Assembly: GCA_021780275.1 (NCBI GenBank)
Contig: JAJXZC010000141.1
Location: 1 to 7,307 of the forward strand
Direction of reading: 5' to 3'
Source: Pseudomonadota bacterium
GTDB lineage: Bacteria; Pseudomonadota; Alphaproteobacteria; Parvibaculales; Parvibaculaceae
Length of the DNA stretch: 7,307 nucleotides
Shown here: positions 1 through 5,507 of the stretch, in pieces
Layout: the number at the start of each line of letters is the position of its first letter
How positions within the stretch are numbered: position 1 is the first letter of the stretch
Made by a program: the position numbers and the translations under genes
Notes under the pieces: generated by a model
The model's database searches: none
What the model was told of the DNA's origin: nothing
The model's input: only the letters and a program-made list of their open reading frames with translations

Positions 1-5
1 ATATC

Positions 6-69
6 GGCGCTCAAACCGGGCAGCCCAAGCCGATGCACGCGCTCGAACGGACAAAAGTTCTTGAGCGCC
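6..69. repeat. Spaced 9-bp inverted repeat at left edge
   Basis: GGCGCTCAA at 6-14 is matched by its exact reverse complement TTGAGCGCC at 61-69, with 46 bases between the arms. No gene is supported in bases 1-99. Two plus-strand frames are open from the window edge and stop at about 64 and 113. Either could be the tail of a gene entering from the left, but neither is recognisable. The repeat could be an element end, part of a long RNA stem, or chance. Confidence 0.25.
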
Positions 70-71
70 CC

Positions 72-98
72 AGGTCGGCGCGCTCCGCGTGCCGACCT
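72..98. terminator. Possible (bidirectional) terminator hairpin after the binding-protein gene
   Basis: AGGTCGGC at 72-79 pairs perfectly with GCCGACCT at 91-98. Inside it CGC and GCG can pair as well, with a two-base bulge and a three-base loop. The dyad begins two bases past the stop codon of the minus-strand binding-protein gene, which is where a terminator is expected. The U-tract is weak both ways: plus-strand reading continues TTCAATT, and minus-strand reading has a T-run only at about 53-57. It may serve two convergent genes if one enters from the left. Confidence 0.45.
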
Positions 99-99
99 T

Positions 100-1098
100 T
101 CAATTGGCCTGGCTGACGTATGGTTTGAAGCCGTAATGCGCGAAGATCTGCAGAGCTTCGGGCGAGCGAATGAAAGCAAGCCATGCCCTTGCGGCATCGG
201 GGTGAGGTGCGCCCTTTACAAGCGCCCCCGCATAGATCGCCCGTGCGTTGTCCTTCTCCGGAATGTCGACCTGGTCGATCGGATGACCGATCTGCGCCTG
301 GAAAAGAGCTTCCGATTGCCATGTGACGCCTGCATCAACGAGGCCCTGCATCAGGAGGATCGGCGTCTGGCGATGATGAATATGTGTCAAGACCGTCGAG
401 CCGTCGGAGACTTTCGCGACGTAGACTGCGTCGACTAACGCCGGGCCGCCTGCTTTCCCAAGCGATGATTTGATTTGCCGGGCGATCCCTTCGAACGCCG
501 GATTGGGCATAGCCAGCCGAATGTTCGCGCGGCCGAGATCGCTCAACGTTCGAACCTGCGCAGGGTTTCCCTTCGGCACCATGATTGTGAGGCTATTGGT
601 GACATAAGGCACCGCCGGGCCAGTAAGCGTGCCGTCACGGATAAGCGCCTCGACCTTTTTCAGCCCGGCGAAATAGGCGTCCGCTTTGGCAGTGAAAGTC
701 ATGTTCCCGACGGTAATGACGCCGCCGGCCTCGATCTGCTTGACAAGCAGCCCCGGTGGAATGGTTTCCCAAAAAATCTTGCCCTTGTAGAGCGGCTCCT
801 TCGCCTCGAACGCCTTCACCAGAGGGGCCATGGCGAAAAAGTAGTTCCCACCGACGTAGAGGACGAGTTTCGGGGCCGTCAGATCGCCGTGGAAATCCGG
901 CATGTCGTCGACTTCGGGGACCGTGAACTGCAGGCCACGCTTCACGGCGTCGTTATTCGCGCCGTTCTGCCAGGGCGGGAAAATCGAATCGTTTCGGCGC
1001 AATACCGCGCTCACCGCCCGGTCTGCAGCTAAAGCAGCGCTGGCTATCGCGAGGCTCATGATGCCGCCTACCAAAACACGACGCAGAGACGCCTTCAT
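100..1098 (-). CDS. Periplasmic substrate-binding protein, ModA-like / SBP_bac_11 type
   Basis: A 332-residue exported binding protein of the type II periplasmic fold. Residues 1-24 form a Sec signal peptide (MKASLRRVLV, a hydrophobic core, then Ala-Leu-Ala before ADRAV). The mature protein starts with about 50 residues lacking recognisable features. From about residue 76 it reads like the ModA/anion-binding family: LVLYVGGNYF, then VGNMTFTAKAD (130-140), TNSLTIMVPKGNP (168-179), LAMPNPAFEG (195-204) and a C-terminal ARAWLAFIRSPEAL. At 239-242 there is an HIHH cluster. The start at 1098 is preferred over the ATG 93 bases upstream because it has an AAGGA ribosome site at 1107-1111 (8-base spacing) and begins directly with the signal peptide. 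Usual ModA proteins are nearer 250 residues, so this one is long. No permease or ATPase gene is visible; they could lie left of the window or the protein may be an orphan. The ligand is unknown. Molybdate/tungstate or another oxyanion is the family guess, and a sulfur oxyanion would suit the neighbouring genes (inference). Confidence 0.8.
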   Translation of the reverse strand: MKASLRRVLVGGIMSLAIASAALAADRAVSAVLRRNDSIFPPWQNGANNDAVKRGLQFTVPEVDDMPDFHGDLTAPKLVLYVGGNYFFAMAPLVKAFEAKEPLYKGKIFWETIPPGLLVKQIEAGGVITVGNMTFTAKADAYFAGLKKVEALIRDGTLTGPAVPYVTNSLTIMVPKGNPAQVRTLSDLGRANIRLAMPNPAFEGIARQIKSSLGKAGGPALVDAVYVAKVSDGSTVLTHIHHRQTPILLMQGLVDAGVTWQSEALFQAQIGHPIDQVDIPEKDNARAIYAGALVKGAPHPDAARAWLAFIRSPEALQIFAHYGFKPYVSQAN

Positions 1099-1197
1099 CG
1101 ATGAAATCCTTGTTTTTTCTTCGAGTCCACACGGAGACGGGCGATTGACCGGGAAGCGGCTCGATCGACGCGAAGGATCGATCGCCGGCATGACCGA

Positions 1198-1231
1198 GAC
1201 GAAGTCCCTGTTTTTATACGGGGGCTTCGTC
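1198..1231 (-). promoter_or_regulatory. Leader dyad with TATAAA in the loop, upstream of the binding-protein gene
   Basis: GACGAAG at 1198-1204 is the exact reverse complement of CTTCGTC at 1225-1231. Three further C-G pairs can form inside after one unpaired base. On the minus strand the loop contains TATAAAA. The dyad lies 33 bases after the stop of the small secreted gene and 99 bases before the binding-protein start, both on the minus strand. It could be a terminator/attenuator, although no U-tract follows, or an operator covering a -10 box. No matching -35 was found. Confidence 0.35.
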
Positions 1232-1263
1232 GCTAAGCGTTCGCGGCGCCACGGGAGCTATGC

Positions 1264-1512
1264 TTACCGGTGCCGCGGGGCCCAGAGCTTTTCATGCTCC
1301 TGCGTACACTCGATACCGCAAGGCGTCCCATTGATCGCCCGGGTTAAGTCGCTCAGGCTATCGTAACGACCATCGGGGTCGGTATAGCCGCTGTAGTTGA
1401 CCTGGGGGCTTTCAGCATACCACTGCCGCTGGCCCGCATTGGCGCTCGTGATGGCGACTGGCAAAAAGGCCGCGGCTGCGAATGCGAGCTTCAGCAAAGA
1501 AGAATGAGTCAT
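1264..1512 (-). CDS. Small secreted two-cysteine protein, function unknown
   Basis: An 82-residue protein with a clear Sec signal peptide: Lys at 8, a hydrophobic core from about 9 to 23, and Ala-Asn-Ala at 24-26 before GQRQW. The mature part is only about 56 residues, rich in Tyr, Asp and Gly (YSGYTDPDGRYDSLSDL at 40-56), and ends with a Cys-Gly-Ile-Glu-Cys motif at 65-69. The cysteine pair could form a disulfide, coordinate a metal or be redox active; nothing visible decides this. A good ribosome site (AAGGA, 8 bases before the ATG) supports the start and the gene. It points the same way as the substrate-binding gene and lies 165 bases upstream of it, so the two may be cotranscribed. I recall similar short exported proteins in Bradyrhizobium-like genomes but cannot name a family. 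The function is unassigned. Confidence 0.65.
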   Translation of the reverse strand: MTHSSLLKLAFAAAAFLPVAITSANAGQRQWYAESPQVNYSGYTDPDGRYDSLSDLTRAINGTPCGIECTQEHEKLWAPRHR

Positions 1513-1889
1513 AGTTCCGATCCTTTCTTATTGCAGAGACTGTCTCGTCTGCTGAAGCGATATTTGATGTCTCGACAGGCGAATAACCAATTCAAAGTTG
1601 CGGTAATACTCATCGAATTCATTGCTGATATCGCATTCTGCCGCGTTTCTTTCCGTGGCGAAGAAATGTTGGCCGGCCTATTGGCTTCATCATGAGAATG
1701 TTATTAGGTAGCCCGTCTCTCGACATTTATTGAAAATGAGCGCGGGTCGAGGCGCGTACAGCATAGGTTCGAAGCTGATGCAATATGCCAATTGCGGCTT
1801 GCCTCTCGTCTCCAAAGACCGTCGGCGGAGCCGCGATTGAAATCTGCCGCCGTCTCTTCGAACGACAAATCGGATAAGCTCGTCCCACG
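1513..1889. other. Gene-poor intergenic region with operator-like dyads
   Basis: This stretch separates the minus-strand secreted-protein genes from the plus-strand sulfur block, so it should hold divergent promoters. It is more AT-rich than its surroundings between about 1515 and 1740. It contains the dyad GAGACTGTCTC (1536-1546), the dyad TGTCTCGACA (1568-1577) and a related GTCTCTCGACA (1715-1725). No convincing -35/-10 pair was found in either direction. A 63-codon frame at 1504-1695 lacks a ribosome site and is not called as a gene. Confidence 0.5.
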
Positions 1890-2678
1890 ATGATGGCCGC
1901 ATTCGTATCGTCCCTCGCGGGCGTTCTCTCGGGCAGCCTCGTCGGCTTCTCGTTAGGGCTCATCGGCGGCGGTGGATCGGTTCTTGCCACGCCGCTGATG
2001 CTCTATGTCGTCGGCGTTCCGCAGACTCACGTCGCCATCGGGACGAGCGCTTTCGCAGTGTCGGTCAACGCATTTCTGGGATTTCTGACGCATGCGCGGG
2101 CGCGGACGGTGCGCTGGCGCGCGGCGTTGATTTTTGCGGCGGTCGGGATCATCGGCGCGCTCGCCGGTTCCACCCTTGGGAAAGCTCTGGACGGCGAGCG
2201 CCTTCTTTTTCTATTCGGCCTCGCCATGGTCGTGGTTGGAATCGCCATGCTGCGTGGCGGCCACGGCGGAGCCAATAACGTCGAGACGAGGATCGTCGCG
2301 ACGGACTTCCGCGTCGGCAGCGCTGCGTTTTTCACGGGCCTCGTATCCGGTTTCTTTGGCATCGGCGGCGGCATTCTGATCGTGCCGGCGTTAACATTCG
2401 CGACCGGTATGGCCATGATCAATGCCGTCGGCTCCTCGCTGCTCGCCGTCGGAGCCCTCGGGCTCACCACGGCCGTCAACTATGCCGCATCGCGCCTTGT
2501 CGATTGGAAATTGGCGTTGGAATTTATCTGCGGTGGGCTTGTCGGCGGATATTTCGGCGCGCGACTCGCGATGCATCTCGGTGAGCGCAGAGAAGCGCTC
2601 CGGCGCATTTTTGCGATCACGATCTTCGTCGTCGCGGCCTACGTGCTTTTGCGCAGTGGGCGCAGTGTCTTCAGTTGA
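1890..2678 (+). CDS. TauE/SafE-family membrane permease (sulfite/organosulfonate exporter family)
   Basis: A 262-residue inner-membrane protein of the TauE/SafE (formerly DUF81) family, whose members are implicated in exporting sulfite, sulfoacetate or related sulfur anions. The family is built from two repeats, and both are visible. The first has the glycine-rich motif GLIGGGGSVLATPL at 23-36, followed by GTSAFAVSVNAFLGFL at 51-66. The second has GFFGIGGGILIVPAL at 154-168, followed by AVGSSLLAVG at 179-188. About seven or eight hydrophobic segments are spread over the length, with polar stretches near 121-142 and 229-238. The length is normal for the family. The ATG at 1890 is followed at once by a second ATG, and no strong ribosome site precedes either, so the start could shift by one codon. 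The next two plus-strand genes encode a thiosulfate-dehydrogenase-type cytochrome and a DsrE-like protein, so a sulfur anion is the likeliest substrate (inference). Some family members transport other compounds. Confidence 0.85.
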   Translation: MMAAFVSSLAGVLSGSLVGFSLGLIGGGGSVLATPLMLYVVGVPQTHVAIGTSAFAVSVNAFLGFLTHARARTVRWRAALIFAAVGIIGALAGSTLGKALDGERLLFLFGLAMVVVGIAMLRGGHGGANNVETRIVATDFRVGSAAFFTGLVSGFFGIGGGILIVPALTFATGMAMINAVGSSLLAVGALGLTTAVNYAASRLVDWKLALEFICGGLVGGYFGARLAMHLGERREALRRIFAITIFVVAAYVLLRSGRSVFS

Positions 2679-2909
2679 CTTTGGTGTTGGCACCGCGACT
2701 TTTGTCAATAATAAATTTCACCAAACAAAGTCATCGCAATAATCAATTGGTCGCGGGTTCGCGGCGTGTTTAATCCTGCGGTCTCAAGACGCGGAGCGGG
2801 AGCAGGGCGCCGCAGGCTTCGCCAAGCTGGGCTGGACGACGACGCCAGGGGCTGAACTCCGCCTGAGGCGATCGATGAAGGACCTGCGCATGTTCAGAAG
2901 CATTAGGCC

Positions 2910-3929
2910 GTGAGGAAAATGTCCAAATATAGAACGGCAATCATCTATGGCGCGACCGTCGCCGGCATCGCTGGCGCTCTGCAATTTTTCCGGCCGGGCG
3001 CGCAGGCGGGCGAACCGTCGGCCGTGCCTGGACACGCGTCGGCGAAGGCGTGGATAGTTCCGGATGTCGGCGCATTGCCGGATAGCGACTGGGGCCGGAC
3101 CGTGCGCTATGGACGCGATCTCATTGCAAAGACCGCTTCGTTGATCGGCCCCGAGGTCGCCGACCCGCAGCATCGCTTTGCCGGCAACAATCTGAATTGC
3201 CAGAATTGCCATCTCCAGGCAGGCACCAAGGAATACGGGCTGGCCTTAATCGGCGTCTATGCCGATTTCCCGAATTATCGTGCGCGATCGGGCAACGTCG
3301 GAACGATGGAAGACCGGATTGAAGGCTGCCTCACGCGCAGCATGAACGGCAAACCTATTCCGCAAAACAGCCCGGAGATGACCGCGATCGTCTCTTATCT
3401 CAAGTTCCTTTCCACGGGCCGTCCGGTTGGCGCGCCGACGCCGGGCCGCGGCTCTGGCAGGATGACCGAGTTGTCGCGAGCCGCCAATCCGGCGCGTGGC
3501 AAGGTCGTTTTCGCTCAGGCGTGCGCGGCATGCCACGGCGCCGATGGCCTGGGCGAACGCGCAGGGCTGCCGGGCGATACCAAAGGCTATCTGATTCCGC
3601 CGCTCTGGGGGCCAGACAGTTACAACGACGGTGCCGGGATGGCTCGTCTGATCAGCGCGGCGAACTTCATTCACAGCAATATGCCCAACGGGACCACCTG
3701 GAAGCAACCGGTGCTGTCACCGGACGATGCTTGGGATGTCGCGGCCTACGTTGATTCTCAGCCGCGCCCGCACAAGTCGGGCCTCGACCGAGACTTCCCC
3801 AATTTGACGCAGAAGCCGGTCGATGCGGCCTATGGACCTTATGCGGACCGCTTCAGCGCCGCGCAGCATAAGTATGGTCCGTTCGCGCCGATCCGCGCGG
3901 CCATCAAAGCGCTCGAAGCCGACAAATAA
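2910..3929 (+). CDS. tsdA: Diheme c-type cytochrome, TsdA-type thiosulfate dehydrogenase
   Basis: An exported 339-residue diheme cytochrome c resembling TsdA, which interconverts thiosulfate and tetrathionate in the periplasm (two thiosulfate to tetrathionate plus two electrons) and passes electrons to a cytochrome acceptor. Residues 1-33 look like a signal peptide or uncleaved anchor. The two heme sites are CQNCH (97-101) and CAACH (205-209). The family signature lies between them: GNNLNCQNCHLQAGT, FPNYRARSG (120-128), then EDRIEGCLTRSMNGKP (134-149). Cys140 in that block is the likely second axial ligand of heme 1, since His/Cys ligation is a known TsdA trait. For heme 2, Met185 in the linker or Met258 (SNMPNG) are candidate ligands. 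The C-terminal KPVDAAYGPYADRFS (302-316) and HKYGPF are also family-like. The start is ambiguous: GTG at 2910 has AGAAG nine bases upstream, and ATG at 2919 has GAGG only three bases before it. The 231 bases upstream contain no gene, and no clear promoter was found. Lookalike diheme oxidases remain possible, but the signature is good. Confidence 0.82.
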   Translation: MRKMSKYRTAIIYGATVAGIAGALQFFRPGAQAGEPSAVPGHASAKAWIVPDVGALPDSDWGRTVRYGRDLIAKTASLIGPEVADPQHRFAGNNLNCQNCHLQAGTKEYGLALIGVYADFPNYRARSGNVGTMEDRIEGCLTRSMNGKPIPQNSPEMTAIVSYLKFLSTGRPVGAPTPGRGSGRMTELSRAANPARGKVVFAQACAACHGADGLGERAGLPGDTKGYLIPPLWGPDSYNDGAGMARLISAANFIHSNMPNGTTWKQPVLSPDDAWDVAAYVDSQPRPHKSGLDRDFPNLTQKPVDAAYGPYADRFSAAQHKYGPFAPIRAAIKALEADK

Positions 3930-3975
3930 GCGATCGTGCATCAAAGCCATAGCGCCGCTGAGGCGAATGACCAAC

Positions 3976-3981
3976 GAGGAG
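3976..3981 (+). promoter_or_regulatory. Ribosome binding site setting the DsrE-like start
   Basis: GAGGAG at 3976-3981 lies seven bases before the ATG at 3989 but only one base before the in-frame ATG at 3983. The spacing therefore favours 3989 as the start, which removes two residues from the longest reading frame. Confidence 0.65.
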
Positions 3982-3988
3982 AATGTTC

Positions 3989-4789
3989 ATGAACTTTGTT
4001 ACGGGGCGGCGTGCTGCAGTGAAGACTTTGGCCGCGACGCTTGCGGCCGCCATGGGCGGCGCCGAATTGACAGTGGGGAGGGCCGACGCGTCGCCGGCCA
4101 AACCGGAAGCTGTTCCTTCGGCAGGTGCGGCTACGCTCGCTGAACTTACGGCGCGTCTTGCACATGCGCCGCGGCGGCGTGACTTCAAATCGGTGCCGAT
4201 GATTTTGAACAATCTGGATCAGTGGGATCACGAGGCCTTGTCGGAGGTGTTGGCTTATCGGCCGCCAACGAAACAGGCATGGGACGTGACCGATATCGCC
4301 GGACCATGGTTGAACGTCATGCGCAATTCGCTCAATGCGCAGGTATGGTCGTTCAAGCATCCGGACTTTCTTGTCGTTTCCGAAACGCACGGCACGGCGC
4401 AGCTCGCTCTCTATGATCAACTGATGTGGGACAAATACAGGCTCGCGAAACTTGCCGGAAAAGATTTCGATCGAAATACGCTGATCCTGGAAAAACCCGC
4501 GGCGAAATCGGATCCGACCGATTATGAGAATCCCGCCGGCGTCTTTTCCGGCAAGAACAATTCAATTCCAGCACTGCAAAAGCGCGGCGTCGTCTTCATG
4601 TCGTGCCACAACGCCATCTGGGAGCAGGCGGCCAAACTCGCCGGGATGGGCGTCAATCCGGACAAGCTTTCCGTCGATGCTCTGGCCGCAGAACTGACAA
4701 ACCACCTCATTCCGGGTGTTGTTCTGACGCCGGGGGCAGTCGCCACCTTACCGGAATTGCAACGCGCAGGATTTGCTTATGCGCGCTGA
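3989..4789 (+). CDS. Exported DsrE-like protein with twin-arginine-type signal
   Basis: A 266-residue protein of the DsrE/DsrF-like type, a fold used in sulfur trafficking and sulfur oxidation. The N-terminus MNFVTGRRAAVKTLAATLAA carries paired arginines at 7-8 with a lysine four further on, then a hydrophobic stretch to about 23. It resembles a Tat signal, so the protein probably folds before export. Residues 70-170 contain LNNLDQWDHEAL and VVSETHGTAQLALYDQ. The C-terminal part is typical of DsrE-like proteins: Gly-Val-Val-Phe-Met-Ser-Cys-His-Asn at 200-208, LAGMGVNPDKL, HLIPGVVLTPGAVATLPELQ (239-258) and a final GFAYAR. Cys206 is the only cysteine and is the obvious sulfur-carrying candidate. 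Classical DsrE is a cytoplasmic protein of roughly 120-130 residues, so this is an enlarged, exported relative. It starts 59 bases after the TsdA-type gene on the same strand, which suggests cotranscription and a role in the same periplasmic sulfur chemistry (inference). No cytochrome or other cofactor motif is seen. Confidence 0.72.
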   Translation: MNFVTGRRAAVKTLAATLAAAMGGAELTVGRADASPAKPEAVPSAGAATLAELTARLAHAPRRRDFKSVPMILNNLDQWDHEALSEVLAYRPPTKQAWDVTDIAGPWLNVMRNSLNAQVWSFKHPDFLVVSETHGTAQLALYDQLMWDKYRLAKLAGKDFDRNTLILEKPAAKSDPTDYENPAGVFSGKNNSIPALQKRGVVFMSCHNAIWEQAAKLAGMGVNPDKLSVDALAAELTNHLIPGVVLTPGAVATLPELQRAGFAYAR

Positions 4790-4838
4790 ATGAGTCTCCG
4801 AGGGCTCGGATAATCGGAATCTTGGCGCCGGGGCCAAA

Positions 4839-4852
4839 GCCCGTTTTCGGGC
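4839..4852 (+). terminator. Short hairpin after the DsrE-like gene
   Basis: GCCCG at 4839-4843 and CGGGC at 4848-4852 enclose a TTTT loop, 50 bases past the DsrE-like stop codon. The stem is GC-only but just five pairs, and no U-tract follows on either strand. It is a weak candidate for the end of the sulfur-gene transcript. Confidence 0.3.
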
Positions 4853-4915
4853 AGGGGGCTGGGCGACCCGACCGAGCCGCCATGGGCTGGCCGAATCGCA
4901 ATGGTTAAGGCATGG

Positions 4916-4962
4916 GCGCGGAAAAGCCATATCCGCGCTCCAGTTCGGCACCGTGGAGCGCG
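4916..4962. terminator. Two overlapping, mutually exclusive hairpins between convergent genes
   Basis: Stem A pairs GCGCGGA (4916-4922) with TCCGCGC (4932-4938) across a nine-base loop. Stem B pairs CGCGCTCCA (4934-4942) with TGGAGCGCG (4954-4962), nine perfect pairs and an eleven-base loop. They share bases 4934-4938 and cannot form together. They lie between the plus-strand DsrE-like gene and the minus-strand tRNA-Ala gene, where a shared terminator is expected. Plus-strand reading past stem B gives ATTTAACC, and minus-strand reading gives GATATGGCTTTTCC, so there is a short T-run on the tRNA side. Confidence 0.42.
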
Positions 4963-5004
4963 ATTTAACCGCCGCCGGAGATGCAATTAAATAATTGATT
5001 TTAT

Positions 5005-5080
5005 TGGTGGAGCTGATGAGATTCGAACTCACGACCTCTGCAGTGCGATTGCAGCGCTCTCCCATCTGAGCTACAGCCCC
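5005..5080 (-). tRNA. tRNA-Ala (anticodon CGC)
   Basis: A complete 76-base tRNA reads on the minus strand. The acceptor stem GGGGCTG pairs with CAGCTCC and has a G3-U70 wobble, the main alanine identity element. The D-arm has GCTC and GAGC. The anticodon stem CTGCA/TGCAG holds the loop ATCGCAC, giving anticodon CGC (5045-5047), which reads the GCG alanine codon. The T-arm is GTGAG-TTCGAAT-CTCAT. The 3' CCA is encoded (5005-5007). All stems pair fully apart from G-U wobbles. GCG should be a common codon in GC-rich DNA like this. Confidence 0.97.
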
Positions 5081-5092
5081 GGCCAGCGCGCT

Positions 5093-5121
5093 GTTTACGT
5101 CCCTGGCGCAGCCACTGTCAA
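5093..5121 (-). promoter_or_regulatory. Sigma70-type promoter of tRNA-Ala
   Basis: On the minus strand a perfect -35 box TTGACA (5116-5121) is followed by a 17-base spacer and a -10-like GTAAAC (5093-5098). The expected start of transcription is near 5086, a few bases before the tRNA 5' end at 5080. The segment between the -10 box and the tRNA is GC-rich (AGCGCGCTGGCC), the kind of discriminator associated with stringent control of stable RNA genes (inference). Confidence 0.72.
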
Positions 5122-5144
5122 TGCAAAGACGGCTTGGGGCTGCT

Positions 5145-5175
5145 GCGGGCGGCTTGCCCGCCGGGCTTCTGCCCG
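5145..5175. promoter_or_regulatory. Tandem GC-rich hairpins upstream of yggT
   Basis: Two stems sit side by side. GCGGGC (5145-5150) pairs with GCCCGC (5156-5161) over a five-base loop, and CGGGC (5162-5166) pairs with GCCCG (5171-5175) over TTCT. The outer arms can also pair with each other in place of the two small stems. They lie in the presumed leader of yggT, 37 bases before its start, and on the opposite strand upstream of the tRNA promoter. No U-tract follows, so they are more likely a leader structure than a terminator. Confidence 0.3.
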
Positions 5176-5211
5176 CTAAACGAAAGGCCCTTGCCGGGTT
5201 CCGGAGCCGCT

Positions 5212-5502
5212 ATGCGCGCAATTCTCGACGTTCTTCTGCTCATCCTGCAAATCTATACTTACATCATCATCATCGTGGCGATCATGTCCTGGCTCATCGC
5301 CTTCAATGTGATCAACGTCTACAACGACGTCGTGCGCACGATCTGGAATGCGCTTAACGCCGTCACCGAGCCGCTGCTGAAGCCGATCCGCAATGTGCTG
5401 CCGGCGCTCGGCGGTCTCGATATTTCCCCGGTCATTCTGCTTTTGCTGATCTTTCTGGTGCAAGACATCATCGAGCGCTACGTCTATCCGAACGTCTTTT
5501 AG
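5212..5502 (+). CDS. yggT: YggT family integral membrane protein
   Basis: A 96-residue inner-membrane protein of the YggT family. It has a hydrophobic N-terminal segment at about 5-32 (LLLILQIYTYIIIIVAIMSW) and a second at about 73-89. Between them is the family hallmark TEPLLKPIRNVLPALGGLDI (53-72) followed by SPVI. YggT proteins are linked to osmotic tolerance, potassium homeostasis and membrane-protein or division-related roles in various bacteria; the precise function is not settled. The ATG at 5212 is preferred over an upstream in-frame ATG at 5134. It gives the normal family length, has GGAG five bases upstream, and removes a 26-residue extension that overlaps the leader hairpins. The DUF167 gene begins five bases after the stop, and this yggT-yggU pairing recurs widely in proteobacteria. 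Confidence 0.92.
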   Translation: MRAILDVLLLILQIYTYIIIIVAIMSWLIAFNVINVYNDVVRTIWNALNAVTEPLLKPIRNVLPALGGLDISPVILLLLIFLVQDIIERYVYPNVF

Positions 5503-5507
5503 CGCCC

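Noticed and set aside
475..1032. Plus-strand 185-codon frame inside the binding-protein gene
   Set aside because: The minus strand encodes a convincing signal peptide and a binding-protein sequence over the same bases.
1504..1695. Plus-strand 63-codon frame divergent from the small secreted gene
   Set aside because: No ribosome site, overlaps the start of a better-supported gene, no recognisable motif, and codon composition unlike its GC-rich neighbours.
2688..2703. TGGCAC reminiscent of a sigma54 -24 element before the TsdA-type gene
   Set aside because: The required GC at the -12 position is absent at the right spacing (TT instead).
2740..2913. Open frame ending in TGA that overlaps the GTG start of the TsdA-type gene
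   Set aside because: Its first start codon is at 2875, leaving a 12-codon peptide, and the upstream portion matches no family; probably chance in GC-rich DNA.
5005..5080. tRNA gene as an integration (att) site for a mobile element
   Set aside because: No integrase, no repeated copy of the tRNA 3' end and no foreign-looking DNA is seen on either side.
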